Assembly (NCBI GenBank): GCA_017398045.1
Contig: JAFQHI010000004.1
Span: 25,362 to 89,361, forward strand
Direction: 5' to 3'
Source: Alistipes sp.
GTDB lineage: Bacteria > Bacteroidota > Bacteroidia > Bacteroidales > Rikenellaceae
Length of the DNA stretch: 64,000 bases
Part shown: piece after piece, positions 9,245 to 18,187 of the stretch
How the letters are laid out: every line of letters starts with the position of its first letter
How positions within the stretch are numbered: the stretch's first letter is position 1
Notes under the pieces: model-generated
Seen by the model: only the letters and a program-made list of their open reading frames with translations
What the model was told of the DNA's origin: nothing
Databases searched by the model: none
Made by a program: the position numbers and the translations under genes

Positions 9245-9274
9245 TTTGAAGAAGCGATTTTTTCCGTATCTTTG
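9245..9274 (+). promoter_or_regulatory. Promoter of the phosphoesterase, giving a near-leaderless mRNA
   Basis: TTTG (9245-9248), 18 bp, TATCTTTG (9267-9274). The ATG at 9280 starts only 5 bases after the -7 box, so the transcript must start at or within a few bases of the start codon. Confidence 0.75.
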
Positions 9275-9279
9275 TCGCT

Positions 9280-10437
9280 ATGGTACAAGTGCTTTTCATG
9301 CTCGTCGTCTTTGGCCTGCTCCTACGCGACTTTCGACTGTTGCGTCGGGAGCATCACGCTGCCCAACCATCGGGTAGAGGTCATCGGCTACGCCTGTGGA
9401 TAGCCATCGACCTGCTGCCCATAGTCCTGATGGTGGGCTACCTGATTGACAATCCGCCCGTAATAATCCGCACCTCGATGTGGATTACTTGGTTTTGGAT
9501 AGTGGTGTCGTCGGCACGTCTTGCGTATGGCTTTTTCGCCTATTTCGGTTGGCGCAAAACGGGTGTTATCGTGGCATCGATGGCCGTCGGAACACTCCTC
9601 TATGGCGTCATTTGGGGACGTTGCAACCTCCGCACCGAGCAGGTGGAGGTCTGCTCTTCGCGGCTTCCCGCATCCTTCGACGGGATGCGCATCGCCCTCT
9701 TTTCGGACCTTCATCTTGGGGCTTTGGTCGATACGGACCATGAGGTAGGCCAAGTTGTTGAGCGCATCAATGCGTTGCAACCCGACGTGGTCTTCTTCGG
9801 GGGCGATTTGGTCAATATTCGCCACTCGGAGCTGGACGAACGCGCCACGCGCCTGCTCGAGGGTATTCACGCTCCGGTCTATGCGGTCATCGGCAACCAC
9901 GATGTCGGCACCTATATCGGTGACTCTGTCGCACTTCCCTTCGAGGTGAGCTACCGTCGCCTCGTTGAGCAACAACGGGCAATGGGGTGGTGTGTATTGC
10001 AGGATACCACGCTCTATTTAAGGCGCGGAGCCGATTCGATTTCGCTCTCCGGTTTTGCCTACAACCCCGACTTTAAGGAGGAGCGTCACGACCGCGACCT
10101 GCCGATGTCGGGGGCCGATGAGGGCTATCGCAACGTACCGACAGACCTATATAATATTACGCTGATTCACGTGCCGCAACATTGGGAGGAGATTCTGCGT
10201 CGCGGCTATGGCGATTTGACCCTGGCGGGTCACACCCATTCGATGCAGTTTAAACTCCGCACGGGCAAAGGGCGTGGCATCTCGCCTGCACGCCTTATCT
10301 ATCCGCGCTGGAGCGGCCGTTACGACCACAACGGACGCACCCTCTATATCAACGACGGCATTGGCTATGTGGCCTATCCGATGCGCATTGGCGCACGACC
10401 CGAAGTGACACTCATAACCCTCAAACGATGCGAATAA
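9280..10437 (+). CDS. Membrane-anchored calcineurin-like metallophosphoesterase
   Basis: A 385-residue protein with four hydrophobic segments in the first ~125 residues, then a metallophosphoesterase domain. All metal-ligand motifs are visible: SDLHLG, GGDLVN, GNHD, LIHVPQHWEE and GHTHSMQF. This layout matches the YkuE/YaeI group, which includes lipid-phosphate hydrolases such as LpxG/LpxH-like UDP-diacylglucosamine hydrolases. The substrate cannot be read from the sequence. The downstream RibD-like gene overlaps it by 10 bp, so the two are translationally coupled. Confidence 0.87.
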   Translation: MVQVLFMLVVFGLLLRDFRLLRREHHAAQPSGRGHRLRLWIAIDLLPIVLMVGYLIDNPPVIIRTSMWITWFWIVVSSARLAYGFFAYFGWRKTGVIVASMAVGTLLYGVIWGRCNLRTEQVEVCSSRLPASFDGMRIALFSDLHLGALVDTDHEVGQVVERINALQPDVVFFGGDLVNIRHSELDERATRLLEGIHAPVYAVIGNHDVGTYIGDSVALPFEVSYRRLVEQQRAMGWCVLQDTTLYLRRGADSISLSGFAYNPDFKEERHDRDLPMSGADEGYRNVPTDLYNITLIHVPQHWEEILRRGYGDLTLAGHTHSMQFKLRTGKGRGISPARLIYPRWSGRYDHNGRTLYINDGIGYVAYPMRIGARPEVTLITLKRCE

Positions 10438-11453
10438 CCCTTTCATACGCAACCTCCAAGGACGGTTACCTCGATGATTGCTCGAAGTGCCGTTTAACGC
10501 TCTCCACCTCGGCCGATTGGGAGGCCGTCTATCGTCTGCGCAGTGAGCAGGATGCCATCTTAATCGGAGCCGAGACGCTCCGACGCGACAACCCCTCGCT
10601 CAAGCTCGTGCCGATGCGTGTGGTGATTTCTCGTTCGGGAAATCTCGACCCCGAAGCCCGCTTTTTCACCGTGGGCGAAGCACAGCGTGTGGTCTTCACC
10701 GAGCGGCCCAATCCGGCTCTGGAGCGCGTGGCGGAGGTGATTCTCTGCGAGGAGGGCATCACGGCGCGTCGCGTGGTGACCGAGTTGGAGCGTCGCGGTG
10801 TCAATCGCCTGATGGTGGAGGGGGGAGCCAAGACCCTGCAACTCTTTCTCGATGAGGGGTTGGCCGATGAGGTACGCGAGGCCGTCAATCCGACGATTAC
10901 GGTCGGCGAGGAGGGCTATGCACATTTTCAATTTACACCGCCCAACGATGCCGTGATTCGCCATGAGGAGTTGGAGGGGATGCAGGTAACGACCACTACG
11001 CTCCATCCCGACACGACAGAGGAGGATATGCGCGAATTAAAGGCGGCCATTGACGAGAGTCGGAAATGCACCCCCGATATGGGTTCTTATTGTGTCGGGG
11101 CGGTGGTGCTTACGGCCGACGGAAGCCGTTTTACGGGCTACACGCACGAAACATCGCCCACCCATCATGCCGAGCAGGAGGCCCTGAAAAAGGCCATTGA
11201 AGCGGGTGCCGTGTTGCGTGGAGCCACGATTTACGCCTCGATGGAGCCATGCTCCACGCGTAAAAGCGAACCCAAAAGTTGTACGCAACTGATTTTGGAG
11301 CATGGGCTGAAACGGGTTGTCTTTGCCTGCTACGAGCCGAGTAAATTTGTGCGGTGCGACGGTGCCTGCACACTCCGAGCAGCCGGTGTGGATGTCAGGG
11401 TCTATCCGGACCTTGCCGAGGAGGTGCTGAACATCAACGGACACCTCTTCTAA
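10428..11453 (+). CDS. RibD-like protein with reversed domain order (reductase then deaminase)
   Basis: A 341-residue protein. The first ~190 residues resemble the RibD C-terminal pyrimidine reductase/DHFR-like domain (TSKDGYLDD, LRSEQDAILIGAETLRRDNPSL, RLMVEGGAKTLQLFLDEG). The remainder is a zinc cytidine-deaminase-like domain with HAEQEA and EPCSTRKSEPKSC (His/Glu plus Cys-x9-Cys). Canonical RibD has deaminase first and reductase second, so this is the reverse fusion. Both active-site motif sets look intact. It overlaps the phosphoesterase gene by 10 bp. It may act in riboflavin synthesis or on a related aminopyrimidine or nucleotide; no rib genes are nearby. Confidence 0.8.
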   Translation: MRITLSYATSKDGYLDDCSKCRLTLSTSADWEAVYRLRSEQDAILIGAETLRRDNPSLKLVPMRVVISRSGNLDPEARFFTVGEAQRVVFTERPNPALERVAEVILCEEGITARRVVTELERRGVNRLMVEGGAKTLQLFLDEGLADEVREAVNPTITVGEEGYAHFQFTPPNDAVIRHEELEGMQVTTTTLHPDTTEEDMRELKAAIDESRKCTPDMGSYCVGAVVLTADGSRFTGYTHETSPTHHAEQEALKKAIEAGAVLRGATIYASMEPCSTRKSEPKSCTQLILEHGLKRVVFACYEPSKFVRCDGACTLRAAGVDVRVYPDLAEEVLNINGHLF

Positions 11454-11474
11454 AGAGGAAAGAAGCATAAAAGT

Positions 11475-11590
11475 CAGCTCCCTTTAGCTCCCTTTTTGCC
11501 TTTCTCGCCCTTAAGCACCCTTAAGCACCCTTAAGGCACCTTATCCCCCTCCCATCAGATTCCTTTAACAACCTTTAGCAACTCTCAACT
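11475..11590. repeat. CCTTTAGC/CCCTTAAGCACC word-repeat tract
   Basis: Degenerate words such as CCCTTTAGCTCC, CCCTTAAGCACC and CCTTTAGCAAC repeat about every 11-12 bases between the convergent RibD-like and outer-membrane barrel genes. Similar tracts occur at 34118, 43540, 46760, 48425 and 52240. Confidence 0.8.
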
Positions 11591-11624
11591 AAAAAAGCGA
11601 AGGGCAAGCAGCACGCTTGCCCTT
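11591..11624 (-). terminator. Intrinsic terminator of the outer-membrane barrel gene
   Basis: Stem AAGGGCAAGC/GCTTGCCCTT (11600-11609, 11615-11624) with a 5-base loop. On the minus strand it is followed by GCGAAGCGTT-free T-run (A-run at 11591-11596 on the plus strand). Confidence 0.8.
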
Positions 11625-11639
11625 CTGTTCGAGACCCTG

Positions 11640-14600
11640 TTAGCGAGGACCGAAGCCACCGCCACCTCCCGGAGGAGGCCCCATCATCCGGCGATGTGCG
11701 CGGAACTCTTGTTGTCCCGAAGTTTCATAATCCGACATATTGCGCGAACCCTTCTTGCCGAAGATGCGCAGGTTGTAGGTAAATTGCAGCATATAGTAGC
11801 GACCCATCGAAAGGTTGGTCGTATTCTGCGTATAACCCGAGCCGGTCGTGCGCGAGAAGGCGACGCTGTTCTGGTTCAGCAGGTCGTTCACGCCCACCAT
11901 AATCTCGCCACGCTTGTTCTTAAAGACCTTCTTACCCAGCCACAAGTTGCAGAACAGATAATCCTCGTTGTAGTCGTTCGTAATACCGAGGTACTGCGAA
12001 TAGGCGGCCGAAGCGGTAAAGGTCAAATCCCACGGCAAGACAAACTTCATCGAGGCATTGGCCGTGTGGCTGAAATACTTATTCTTTGCATTATCCGTAG
12101 CCAGCGAGTTCTTGGCTTCGTTGTAGTTGCCGTTCCACGAAAGGGTGAAATCGACCTTCTCGGAGATATTCGAACCCAACACGGCGCGGAAGAAGTAGCC
12201 CATATTCTCGGCATCATTTCTCTCGCCGCCCGTAATCGTGCCATCCGACGCCACCTGACCACCAATCATCGAGGGGGTCTTCGAGTAGTTCACACCACCC
12301 ATCATATTGAAGTTCGACTTCAGGAACGAAATCGGCAAACCATACATCAACATCGTATTGATGCTCCATTGGCCATCGAGGTTGACCGGCATCGAGTAGT
12401 AGTTGGGGGTATAGGTTATCGTCTCCCCCTCCGAGTCGCTCAACGTAATCGAGATCGGATTCTCACGCGTGGATTGCACGGTGTGTGTAGCCGCAAAATC
12501 CTGTGTCTTGTTCCACGAGAACATCCACATAAAGGTACGACCCTTCTCCAAACTCGAATGGGTGTAATGGAAATTGATATTATGGTTATAGGAGGGTTTC
12601 AAATAGGGATTACCGCGTGAAATGTTCTGGGCATCCGACACATCGAATACATTTTGCAGATTCTGAATCGACGGGGTATTGGTATTTGAACGCACGAACA
12701 GACGCAACGAGTTCTGCTGATTGGGCTGCAACTGACCCATCATAAAATAGGTAAAGTTGTCATAGTGGTGCTTGATAGGTTTCTGCTCGCCAACCACCTG
12801 ACCACTCAAAACCTGCCCCTCCAACTCCGACATTTGGTAATAGACGTTTGCAACGAACGTATTGCGATTCTTCGAGTAGCGGAAACCCGGGCCGATGCGA
12901 TGCTCCATATTCGTACTCTCGTAGTTGTTCGACAGCGAAGGATCGGGGATACGTCCATCGATCGACCAATCCTCACCGGTAACATAGGAGGCCTTATCTC
13001 GGCTTTCATCGTCATAATCGGCACGATATTGCAAGCTGACCTGTGCATACTTGGCCACCGGCTCGGTGTATGTAATCTCGCCTTGCAGGTCTAAGCTCTC
13101 CGACGGAGCAAGGTTACGCAGGTAGCGAAGTTCGGTATAGTTTGTGGGATCCCATCCCCAAATATCATCACCCTCGGGACGCTCCTCCTGCTTACCGAGC
13201 TGATTCGACCACGAGCTGGTCTTATTCGTTTGATCCGAATAGCGCACATTACCATTCACGGTCAGCGTACGCCCATCCTTGCCGAGCTTGGCACGATACA
13301 CAACACGCGTACCGAGATTATAGCCGTGGCGCAAGCCATCGCTGAAGTTATCCGTATAGCTATAACCGCTACCGCCTTCACTCGGTGCTCCAAACTGCCA
13401 ACCATAGGTATTCGAGAAGGGATCGTTCGACTGGAAGCTGAACGAAGGACGGATCATCAGGTTGTGATTCTCGCTAATCTTCCACTCAATGCGGGCATTG
13501 AAACGGTGGTTGTTCGAGAGGGTCTCCGACTCACCGCGCGTGAGCAACGTATCGGGCAGCATCGGTGCCTCGTACCACTTCTCGACCGTCGTGCGGTTGT
13601 GCGTATTGGTGTTATTGAAGAAGTAGCTGCCTTGGAACGACACCTGGTCGCGTTTGCCCCATTGGTCCGAGTAGTTCAGACCGATGGCATTGACCTTCGC
13701 CACACCGCTCTGCGGACGCATCATATAGGCACCCACACCGCCTCGACGATTGCCACCGCCACCACCTGCAACACCCAGAATATCCTCAAACGAGAAGTTC
13801 TGCTGATTGACGTTGTTAAACAGAGCCAACACCGACAAGCGGCTGCTGCCGTTGAAGATATTGACATTACCTCCGGCCAGATACTTAAAGCGGTCATCGG
13901 CACCATCCTCGGCATCGTAACCGACACCGGCATAGACCTTACCGAATTTACCCTGACGCATATTGCTGCGCGTAACGATATTCAGAGCCTTGAAGCCCTC
14001 GCCATCGTCCATGCCCGAGAACTCGGCAGCATCCGAAAGTTTGTTATAGATCTCGATGCGGTCCACCGTCTCGGCCGGCAGCGATTTGATGGCCGTGGTG
14101 ACATCCTCACCGAAGAACTCCTTGCCATCGACAAAGATTTTCTTCACCTCCTCGCCCTGGGTCTCGACCTTGCCGTCGGTCACCGTAATACCGGGCATCT
14201 TCTTCAACAGGCCCTCCACGTCGGCATCCTGCGTCACCTTGAAGGCCGAGGCATTATAACTGATGGTATCGCCCTTCGACGAGGCGCGAATCGCCTTCAC
14301 CTCTTTTACGACCGACTCAATCTCGACACCGGCTTTCAGCTCGATTTTTCCCAAATCGATCTTCGCCTTATCCACCTTCACTTCGGCTTCGTGGTTGTTG
14401 TAACCCATGAACGAAACGACGAGTTTATAGTTGCCATAGGGGAGTGCCTGCGTAGTGAATTTACCACCATAGCCCGTTGTCGTATGTTGTGCCTTATCGG
14501 GTTGTTCGACCGGAGCGGCCGAAACCACTGCTCCAATAACCGATTCTCCGGTTTCAGCATCGAATACCGTGGCCGAAATCGTACCGCGTTGAGCAAAGCC

Positions 14601-14648
14601 CAACGTAGCAATCAGCATCAGACAGCAAGTAAAAAAATACCTCTTCAT
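11640..14648 (-). CDS. TonB-receptor-like outer-membrane beta-barrel protein
   Basis: A 1002-residue outer-membrane protein. The start at 14648 begins a signal peptide (MKRYFFTCCLMLIATLGFAQ). Next come a carboxypeptidase-regulatory-like beta-sandwich (~20-105, TISATVFDAETGESVIGAVV), a plug-like domain (~135-230, LLKKMPGITVTDGKVETQGEEVKKIFVDGKEFF, LPAETVDRIEIYNKLSD) and a long barrel of the OMP_b-brl_3 type. It ends in an unusual Pro/Gly-rich tail (RMMGPPPGGGGGFGPR). No SusD partner is adjacent, so it is not a SusC. It is followed on its strand by its own terminator. Confidence 0.88.
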   Translation of the reverse strand: MKRYFFTCCLMLIATLGFAQRGTISATVFDAETGESVIGAVVSAAPVEQPDKAQHTTTGYGGKFTTQALPYGNYKLVVSFMGYNNHEAEVKVDKAKIDLGKIELKAGVEIESVVKEVKAIRASSKGDTISYNASAFKVTQDADVEGLLKKMPGITVTDGKVETQGEEVKKIFVDGKEFFGEDVTTAIKSLPAETVDRIEIYNKLSDAAEFSGMDDGEGFKALNIVTRSNMRQGKFGKVYAGVGYDAEDGADDRFKYLAGGNVNIFNGSSRLSVLALFNNVNQQNFSFEDILGVAGGGGGNRRGGVGAYMMRPQSGVAKVNAIGLNYSDQWGKRDQVSFQGSYFFNNTNTHNRTTVEKWYEAPMLPDTLLTRGESETLSNNHRFNARIEWKISENHNLMIRPSFSFQSNDPFSNTYGWQFGAPSEGGSGYSYTDNFSDGLRHGYNLGTRVVYRAKLGKDGRTLTVNGNVRYSDQTNKTSSWSNQLGKQEERPEGDDIWGWDPTNYTELRYLRNLAPSESLDLQGEITYTEPVAKYAQVSLQYRADYDDESRDKASYVTGEDWSIDGRIPDPSLSNNYESTNMEHRIGPGFRYSKNRNTFVANVYYQMSELEGQVLSGQVVGEQKPIKHHYDNFTYFMMGQLQPNQQNSLRLFVRSNTNTPSIQNLQNVFDVSDAQNISRGNPYLKPSYNHNINFHYTHSSLEKGRTFMWMFSWNKTQDFAATHTVQSTRENPISITLSDSEGETITYTPNYYSMPVNLDGQWSINTMLMYGLPISFLKSNFNMMGGVNYSKTPSMIGGQVASDGTITGGERNDAENMGYFFRAVLGSNISEKVDFTLSWNGNYNEAKNSLATDNAKNKYFSHTANASMKFVLPWDLTFTASAAYSQYLGITNDYNEDYLFCNLWLGKKVFKNKRGEIMVGVNDLLNQNSVAFSRTTGSGYTQNTTNLSMGRYYMLQFTYNLRIFGKKGSRNMSDYETSGQQEFRAHRRMMGPPPGGGGGFGPR

Positions 14649-14740
14649 GTTTATCTTCTTGTTTTGTTCGCGTAGCGAATTGTTCTGCGAAAATAACGAA
14701 ATTCGCGAAATTTTAGTATTTACGAGGGGTGAATCGCCCA

Positions 14741-14769
14741 AAAAAGGGTGTCAATCGACCGACACCCTT
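14741..14769 (-). terminator. Intrinsic terminator of the DUF4890-like gene
   Basis: Stem GGGTGTC/GACACCC (14746-14752, 14761-14767) with an 8-base loop. On the minus strand the run TTTTTT follows. Confidence 0.75.
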
Positions 14770-14785
14770 CTATTCCGAGGTTTAA

Positions 14786-15271
14786 TTACCACCGCTTACC
14801 ATCCTTTTTTCCTGCGTGGGGGCGATGACCACCCATTGCGCCGCCCTTTTTTGCCGAGGGACGCACCCCCTGATGATGCATTTGCGGACGATGCTTTTTC
14901 GCATAGCTCTGCTCCAACTGCTGCCATTTGGCGAACTGCATCGGTGAGAGAATCTTGCGATAGGCCTCGGTGCGCTCGCGGCGTGCCTTAAGCATCTCGC
15001 TCGGCATCGGCTCACGATGTCCCTCTACGGCCTGCATCCTGCCTCGCATGGCCATCATGCGTCTTAACTGCTTCAATTGCAGTTTATAGATTTTATCGGC
15101 CTGCTTTTTCGAGAGCGCAAGCTCCTTGCTTAAACGCATCGTCTGACGCTCGGCCATCTGCTCGGGAGTCATTCCTCTGCGCCACTCACCACGCTGTACG
15201 GGTTGTGCCATCGACTCGACACCCAACATCATCATCACGGCCACGAAGGCCATCCATACCATCTTTTTCAT
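14786..15271 (-). CDS. DUF4890/Spy-like periplasmic protein
   Basis: A 161-residue exported protein with a signal peptide (MKKMVWMAFVAVMMMLGVESMAQ) and a helical, very basic, Met/Gln/Arg-rich body. Motifs such as MTPEQMAERQTMRLSKELALSKKQADKIYKLQLKQ and ILSPMQFAKWQQLEQ resemble the paired LTxxQ helices of CpxP/Spy and the Bacteroidota DUF4890 family. The His/Lys/Gly-rich tail (HHQGVRPSAKKGG) may bind metal, which is a guess. A chaperone or stress-sensor role is only by analogy. It lies between the two-component system and the large barrel gene, all on the minus strand. Confidence 0.7.
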   Translation of the reverse strand: MKKMVWMAFVAVMMMLGVESMAQPVQRGEWRRGMTPEQMAERQTMRLSKELALSKKQADKIYKLQLKQLRRMMAMRGRMQAVEGHREPMPSEMLKARRERTEAYRKILSPMQFAKWQQLEQSYAKKHRPQMHHQGVRPSAKKGGAMGGHRPHAGKKDGKRW

Positions 15272-15376
15272 TGTTCCAAAGTGTTAAGTGAAACCTGCTT
15301 GTCACTAAACAAACGCGGTATGCACCCCCGATATTTCGAGAGAGCCGTCAAACGCCCGTTTCACAGGGTAAAGTGG

Positions 15377-16144
15377 CTATTCGGCCGCGCGAACCGACCG
15401 CAGCCAGGCCTTAAATTCGGGAACACGCGCCTTCGAAATGATGATTCGTTCGGGTGTTGGGACGGTCAGCGACAACGACAAACGGCTGCCGAACCAAACC
15501 GTAATCTCATGCACGGCGCGACGCGAAATGATGAACTGACGATTGGCACGGAAGAAATCCGTAGCGGGCAGTTGCGATTGCAGTGTCTCGAGCGTGCGGT
15601 CGATGGGGTAGCTCTCGCCCTGAAAATCGTAGGCGGCCACCCGCTCGTTGGCCGTGTAGCAGAAGGCTATCTGGTCGCGGTGCAGGGGGATGATTTTATC
15701 GCGCTGATGAATCAGGAAGGTCTCATCGTACTCCTTCACCGCCTGCTTGATGCGAGGGGTATAGGCCGCACGCTCCGTGCCGGTCATCCGCTCCAGCTTT
15801 TCGAGCGCACGACGCACACTCTCGGCCGAAAGGGGCTTAAGCAGATAGTCGATGCTGCACAGGCGGAAGGCATCCAGGGCATATTGGTCATAGGCCGTAG
15901 TGAAGATGACCGGAGCCGTAATCTCCACGCGGTCCAGAATACGGAACGAGACACCATCGGCCAGGTGGATATCCATAAAGACAAGGTCGGGCTGCGGGTT
16001 GCTTTGCAGGTATTCGGCACTCTCCTCGATACTCTCCAAAACCTGAATCACCCGAATCGAGGGGGCTACCTCATGCAGAATCGATTGCAGGTTCTGTGCA
16101 GCAGCCGTTTCGTCTTCGATAATGAGAACTTTCATCGTATCCAT
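15377..16144 (-). CDS. LytTR-family response regulator
   Basis: A 255-residue regulator. The receiver domain (1-~120) has the acidic pair EDE (10-12), phospho-acceptor Asp58 (LVFMDIHLADG), FTTAYDQYALDAF and the KP motif (YLLKPLSAE). The LytTR DNA-binding domain (~150-255) has FLIHQRDKIIPLHRDQIAFCYT and FFRANRQFIISRRAV. Either ATG at 16144 or 16135 (MKVLIIEDE) could be used; the second fits the family better. It lies 14-23 bp after the kinase gene and forms a pair with it. Target genes are unknown. Confidence 0.92.
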   Translation of the reverse strand: MDTMKVLIIEDETAAAQNLQSILHEVAPSIRVIQVLESIEESAEYLQSNPQPDLVFMDIHLADGVSFRILDRVEITAPVIFTTAYDQYALDAFRLCSIDYLLKPLSAESVRRALEKLERMTGTERAAYTPRIKQAVKEYDETFLIHQRDKIIPLHRDQIAFCYTANERVAAYDFQGESYPIDRTLETLQSQLPATDFFRANRQFIISRRAVHEITVWFGSRLSLSLTVPTPERIIISKARVPEFKAWLRSVRAAE

Positions 16145-16157
16145 ACTTTATACAATA

Positions 16158-17465
16158 TTATTCGTGGGTGGGAGCTTGCAGGGGCATACGTACCACAAAG
16201 GTACGCTCGTCGTTCAGCACTTCGATTTCGTGGCCGGTGATGAGTCGCCAACGATTGCGCAGATTCTCCAGACCGATACCGGTCGAGGGTTCCGATTCGA
16301 GCTTCGGGCTGATGGGGTTGGAGATTTCAAGCCACCCGTCGGCCGTCGTGCGAATGGTGACGTGGAGCGGTTTTGATTTGGTAATCGTATTGTGTTTCAC
16401 CGTATTACCAATCAACGGCTGCAACGAAAGTGCCGGCAGCGACCAATTCAGGAAACGCTCCTCAATCTGGAAATCGAAGAAGAGCTTATCGGCATAGCGG
16501 ATGCTGTATTGGTAGGAGTAGGCCTCGGCAAACTTCAACTCTTCGGCCAGCGGAATAAGCGTATTCTGGCCGTTTTGGATGATGTAGCGGAAGGTGTAGG
16601 AGAGCTGCTCGATGTAGCGCAGGGCCGTATCCGACTGCTTATCGCGCACCAGCATCGAGAGCGAGTTGAGCGAATTGAAGAAGAAGTGGGGCGAAATCTG
16701 GCCCATCAACATATTGTATTTCGAGGTCAGCGACTCGTTTTTGAGCTGTTCGAGCTGCATCTCGACATCCTGCTGGCGCGAGACAAGCAGGCGCACCCAA
16801 GCATAGAGAATCGAGACGAACGAGGCCATCGAACACTTTAGAATCAGCTGTGCATCAATCTTATCCTGGCGCATAAAATTGAGCTTGATGACCCCTTCGT
16901 GCCAATCGGTATAGGGGGCCAGCAGATACATCACAACCACAATAACGGCACACAACGCACAGGCCAACATCACACTCCGCGTACCGAAACGACTCCGACG
17001 GATGGTGCGCTGAACGGCCGTCATCAGCAGGAACGAGAGCAGGATGTAGAACAACATCTGCGAGGCAATCTCGATATTGCGGGAGGGGTAGTTGAAGTAT
17101 TTGTTGTAGTCGAACGCCATCCCGTTGAGCATATAGATGCGGTTCAGGCGATAGTGGCCGCCCTCACGACGCGGTGCATTGACATCGACCTCCATGCGGT
17201 CGCCATGCTGAAGATGGAACCAGCGAATACGCTCCTGGGGGACATAGACCGAGTCACGGTCCTGATAGACCAGGTAGCCGTGGCCATCGGGCGAGAGGGA
17301 GAGTTCAGCCACACCCGGATACTCGATGTTGCGCCCAGGGATGCGCGGACGCCACTCATTGTGCTGGTCGCCAAAGAGGAGCATCAGGTAGGAAAAATTG
17401 ACCACAAGGGAGATGGCGACCGCCACCATGAGGTTTATCCACAGGTCGGTCCGGGTTCGTTTCAT
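16158..17465 (-). CDS. LytS-type sensor histidine kinase
   Basis: A 435-residue membrane kinase. A first membrane segment (~11-31) is followed by an extracytoplasmic stretch (~32-133) and three further hydrophobic segments (~134-152, ~165-183, ~207-227), then the HisKA-like LytS domain with His260 in QISPHFFFNSLN and the ATPase domain (GIGLENLRNRWRL). The N-box reads LQPLIGNTVKHN, where family members usually have VENA/IKH, so a normally acidic residue is Gly here. The LytTR regulator follows directly. The stimulus is unknown. Confidence 0.9.
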   Translation of the reverse strand: MKRTRTDLWINLMVAVAISLVVNFSYLMLLFGDQHNEWRPRIPGRNIEYPGVAELSLSPDGHGYLVYQDRDSVYVPQERIRWFHLQHGDRMEVDVNAPRREGGHYRLNRIYMLNGMAFDYNKYFNYPSRNIEIASQMLFYILLSFLLMTAVQRTIRRSRFGTRSVMLACALCAVIVVVMYLLAPYTDWHEGVIKLNFMRQDKIDAQLILKCSMASFVSILYAWVRLLVSRQQDVEMQLEQLKNESLTSKYNMLMGQISPHFFFNSLNSLSMLVRDKQSDTALRYIEQLSYTFRYIIQNGQNTLIPLAEELKFAEAYSYQYSIRYADKLFFDFQIEERFLNWSLPALSLQPLIGNTVKHNTITKSKPLHVTIRTTADGWLEISNPISPKLESEPSTGIGLENLRNRWRLITGHEIEVLNDERTFVVRMPLQAPTHE

Positions 17466-17515
17466 ATCAGGCAGTAAGTTAAGTAACAGTGTTTAAGAGG
17501 CTTCGTTTCAGCGAT

Positions 17516-18049
17516 TTATTCTTCCTCGGAGTACCACGAAGCATAAAGCATATAATCACGCGCCGTGCGCTTGACGATTTGCTCGCTCTGCTCCTTGGAT
17601 ATCTCCTTCACCTTCTTGGCCGGCACACCGGCATAAATCGAGTTCGGCTCCAGCTCGGCATTCGACAACACAAGCGCATTGGCTGCAATGATACAGCCCG
17701 AAGGAACGTGGGCATTATCCAACACCGTGGCACCCATGCCAATCAGTACGCCATCGTCGATTCTCGCGCCATGAATCGTTGCGTTGTGGCCAATCGAGAC
17801 ATCGCTGCCGATGATGGTTTGGGAGGGTTTGGGCGATTTGTCATAGAGGGTGTGCAACACCGCGCCATCCTGGATGTTGGTACGGTCGCCGATAACGATT
17901 TTGTTCACATCGCCACGCAACACCGCGCCATACCAAATCGAGCAGTCGCGCCCAACGGTTACATCGCCCAACAATACGGCCGTCTCGGCCAAAAAGGTAT
18001 TTTCACCCACCTGCGGTTCGTGACCGCGCACTTTACGAATAATAGCCAT
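17516..18049 (-). CDS. Gamma-class carbonic anhydrase / hexapeptide acyltransferase-like protein
   Basis: A 177-residue left-handed beta-helix protein of the YrdA/PaaY/CaiE family. Hexapeptide repeats run through residues ~12-140, and metal-binding positions are visible (RGDVNKI, DGAVLHTL, SIGHNATIHGA), consistent with three His ligands. Many family members are gamma-carbonic anhydrases, others thioesterase-like; activity cannot be assigned from sequence. A word-repeat spacer separates it from mazG upstream. Confidence 0.87.
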   Translation of the reverse strand: MAIIRKVRGHEPQVGENTFLAETAVLLGDVTVGRDCSIWYGAVLRGDVNKIVIGDRTNIQDGAVLHTLYDKSPKPSQTIIGSDVSIGHNATIHGARIDDGVLIGMGATVLDNAHVPSGCIIAANALVLSNAELEPNSIYAGVPAKKVKEISKEQSEQIVKRTARDYMLYASWYSEEE

Positions 18050-18055
18050 GATTTT

Positions 18056-18182
18056 TTTAAGTGGAAAGAGGTAAGAGCAAAGAGGAAAGAATCTTAAAAT
18101 TCCCTTAACGCCCTTCTCGCCCTTTATGCCTTTGAATTTTGAATTTTGAATTTTGAATTCTAAATTCTAAATTTTGAATTTC
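18056..18182. repeat. Mixed word-repeat spacer
   Basis: Three word types lie in order: AGAGGAAAGA (18060-18090), CCCTTAACGCCCTTCTCGCCC-type (18091-18126) and tandem GAATTTTGAATTTTGAATTCTAAA (18126-18182). No terminator hairpin or gene is apparent. Confidence 0.75.
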
Positions 18183-18187
18183 TACAA

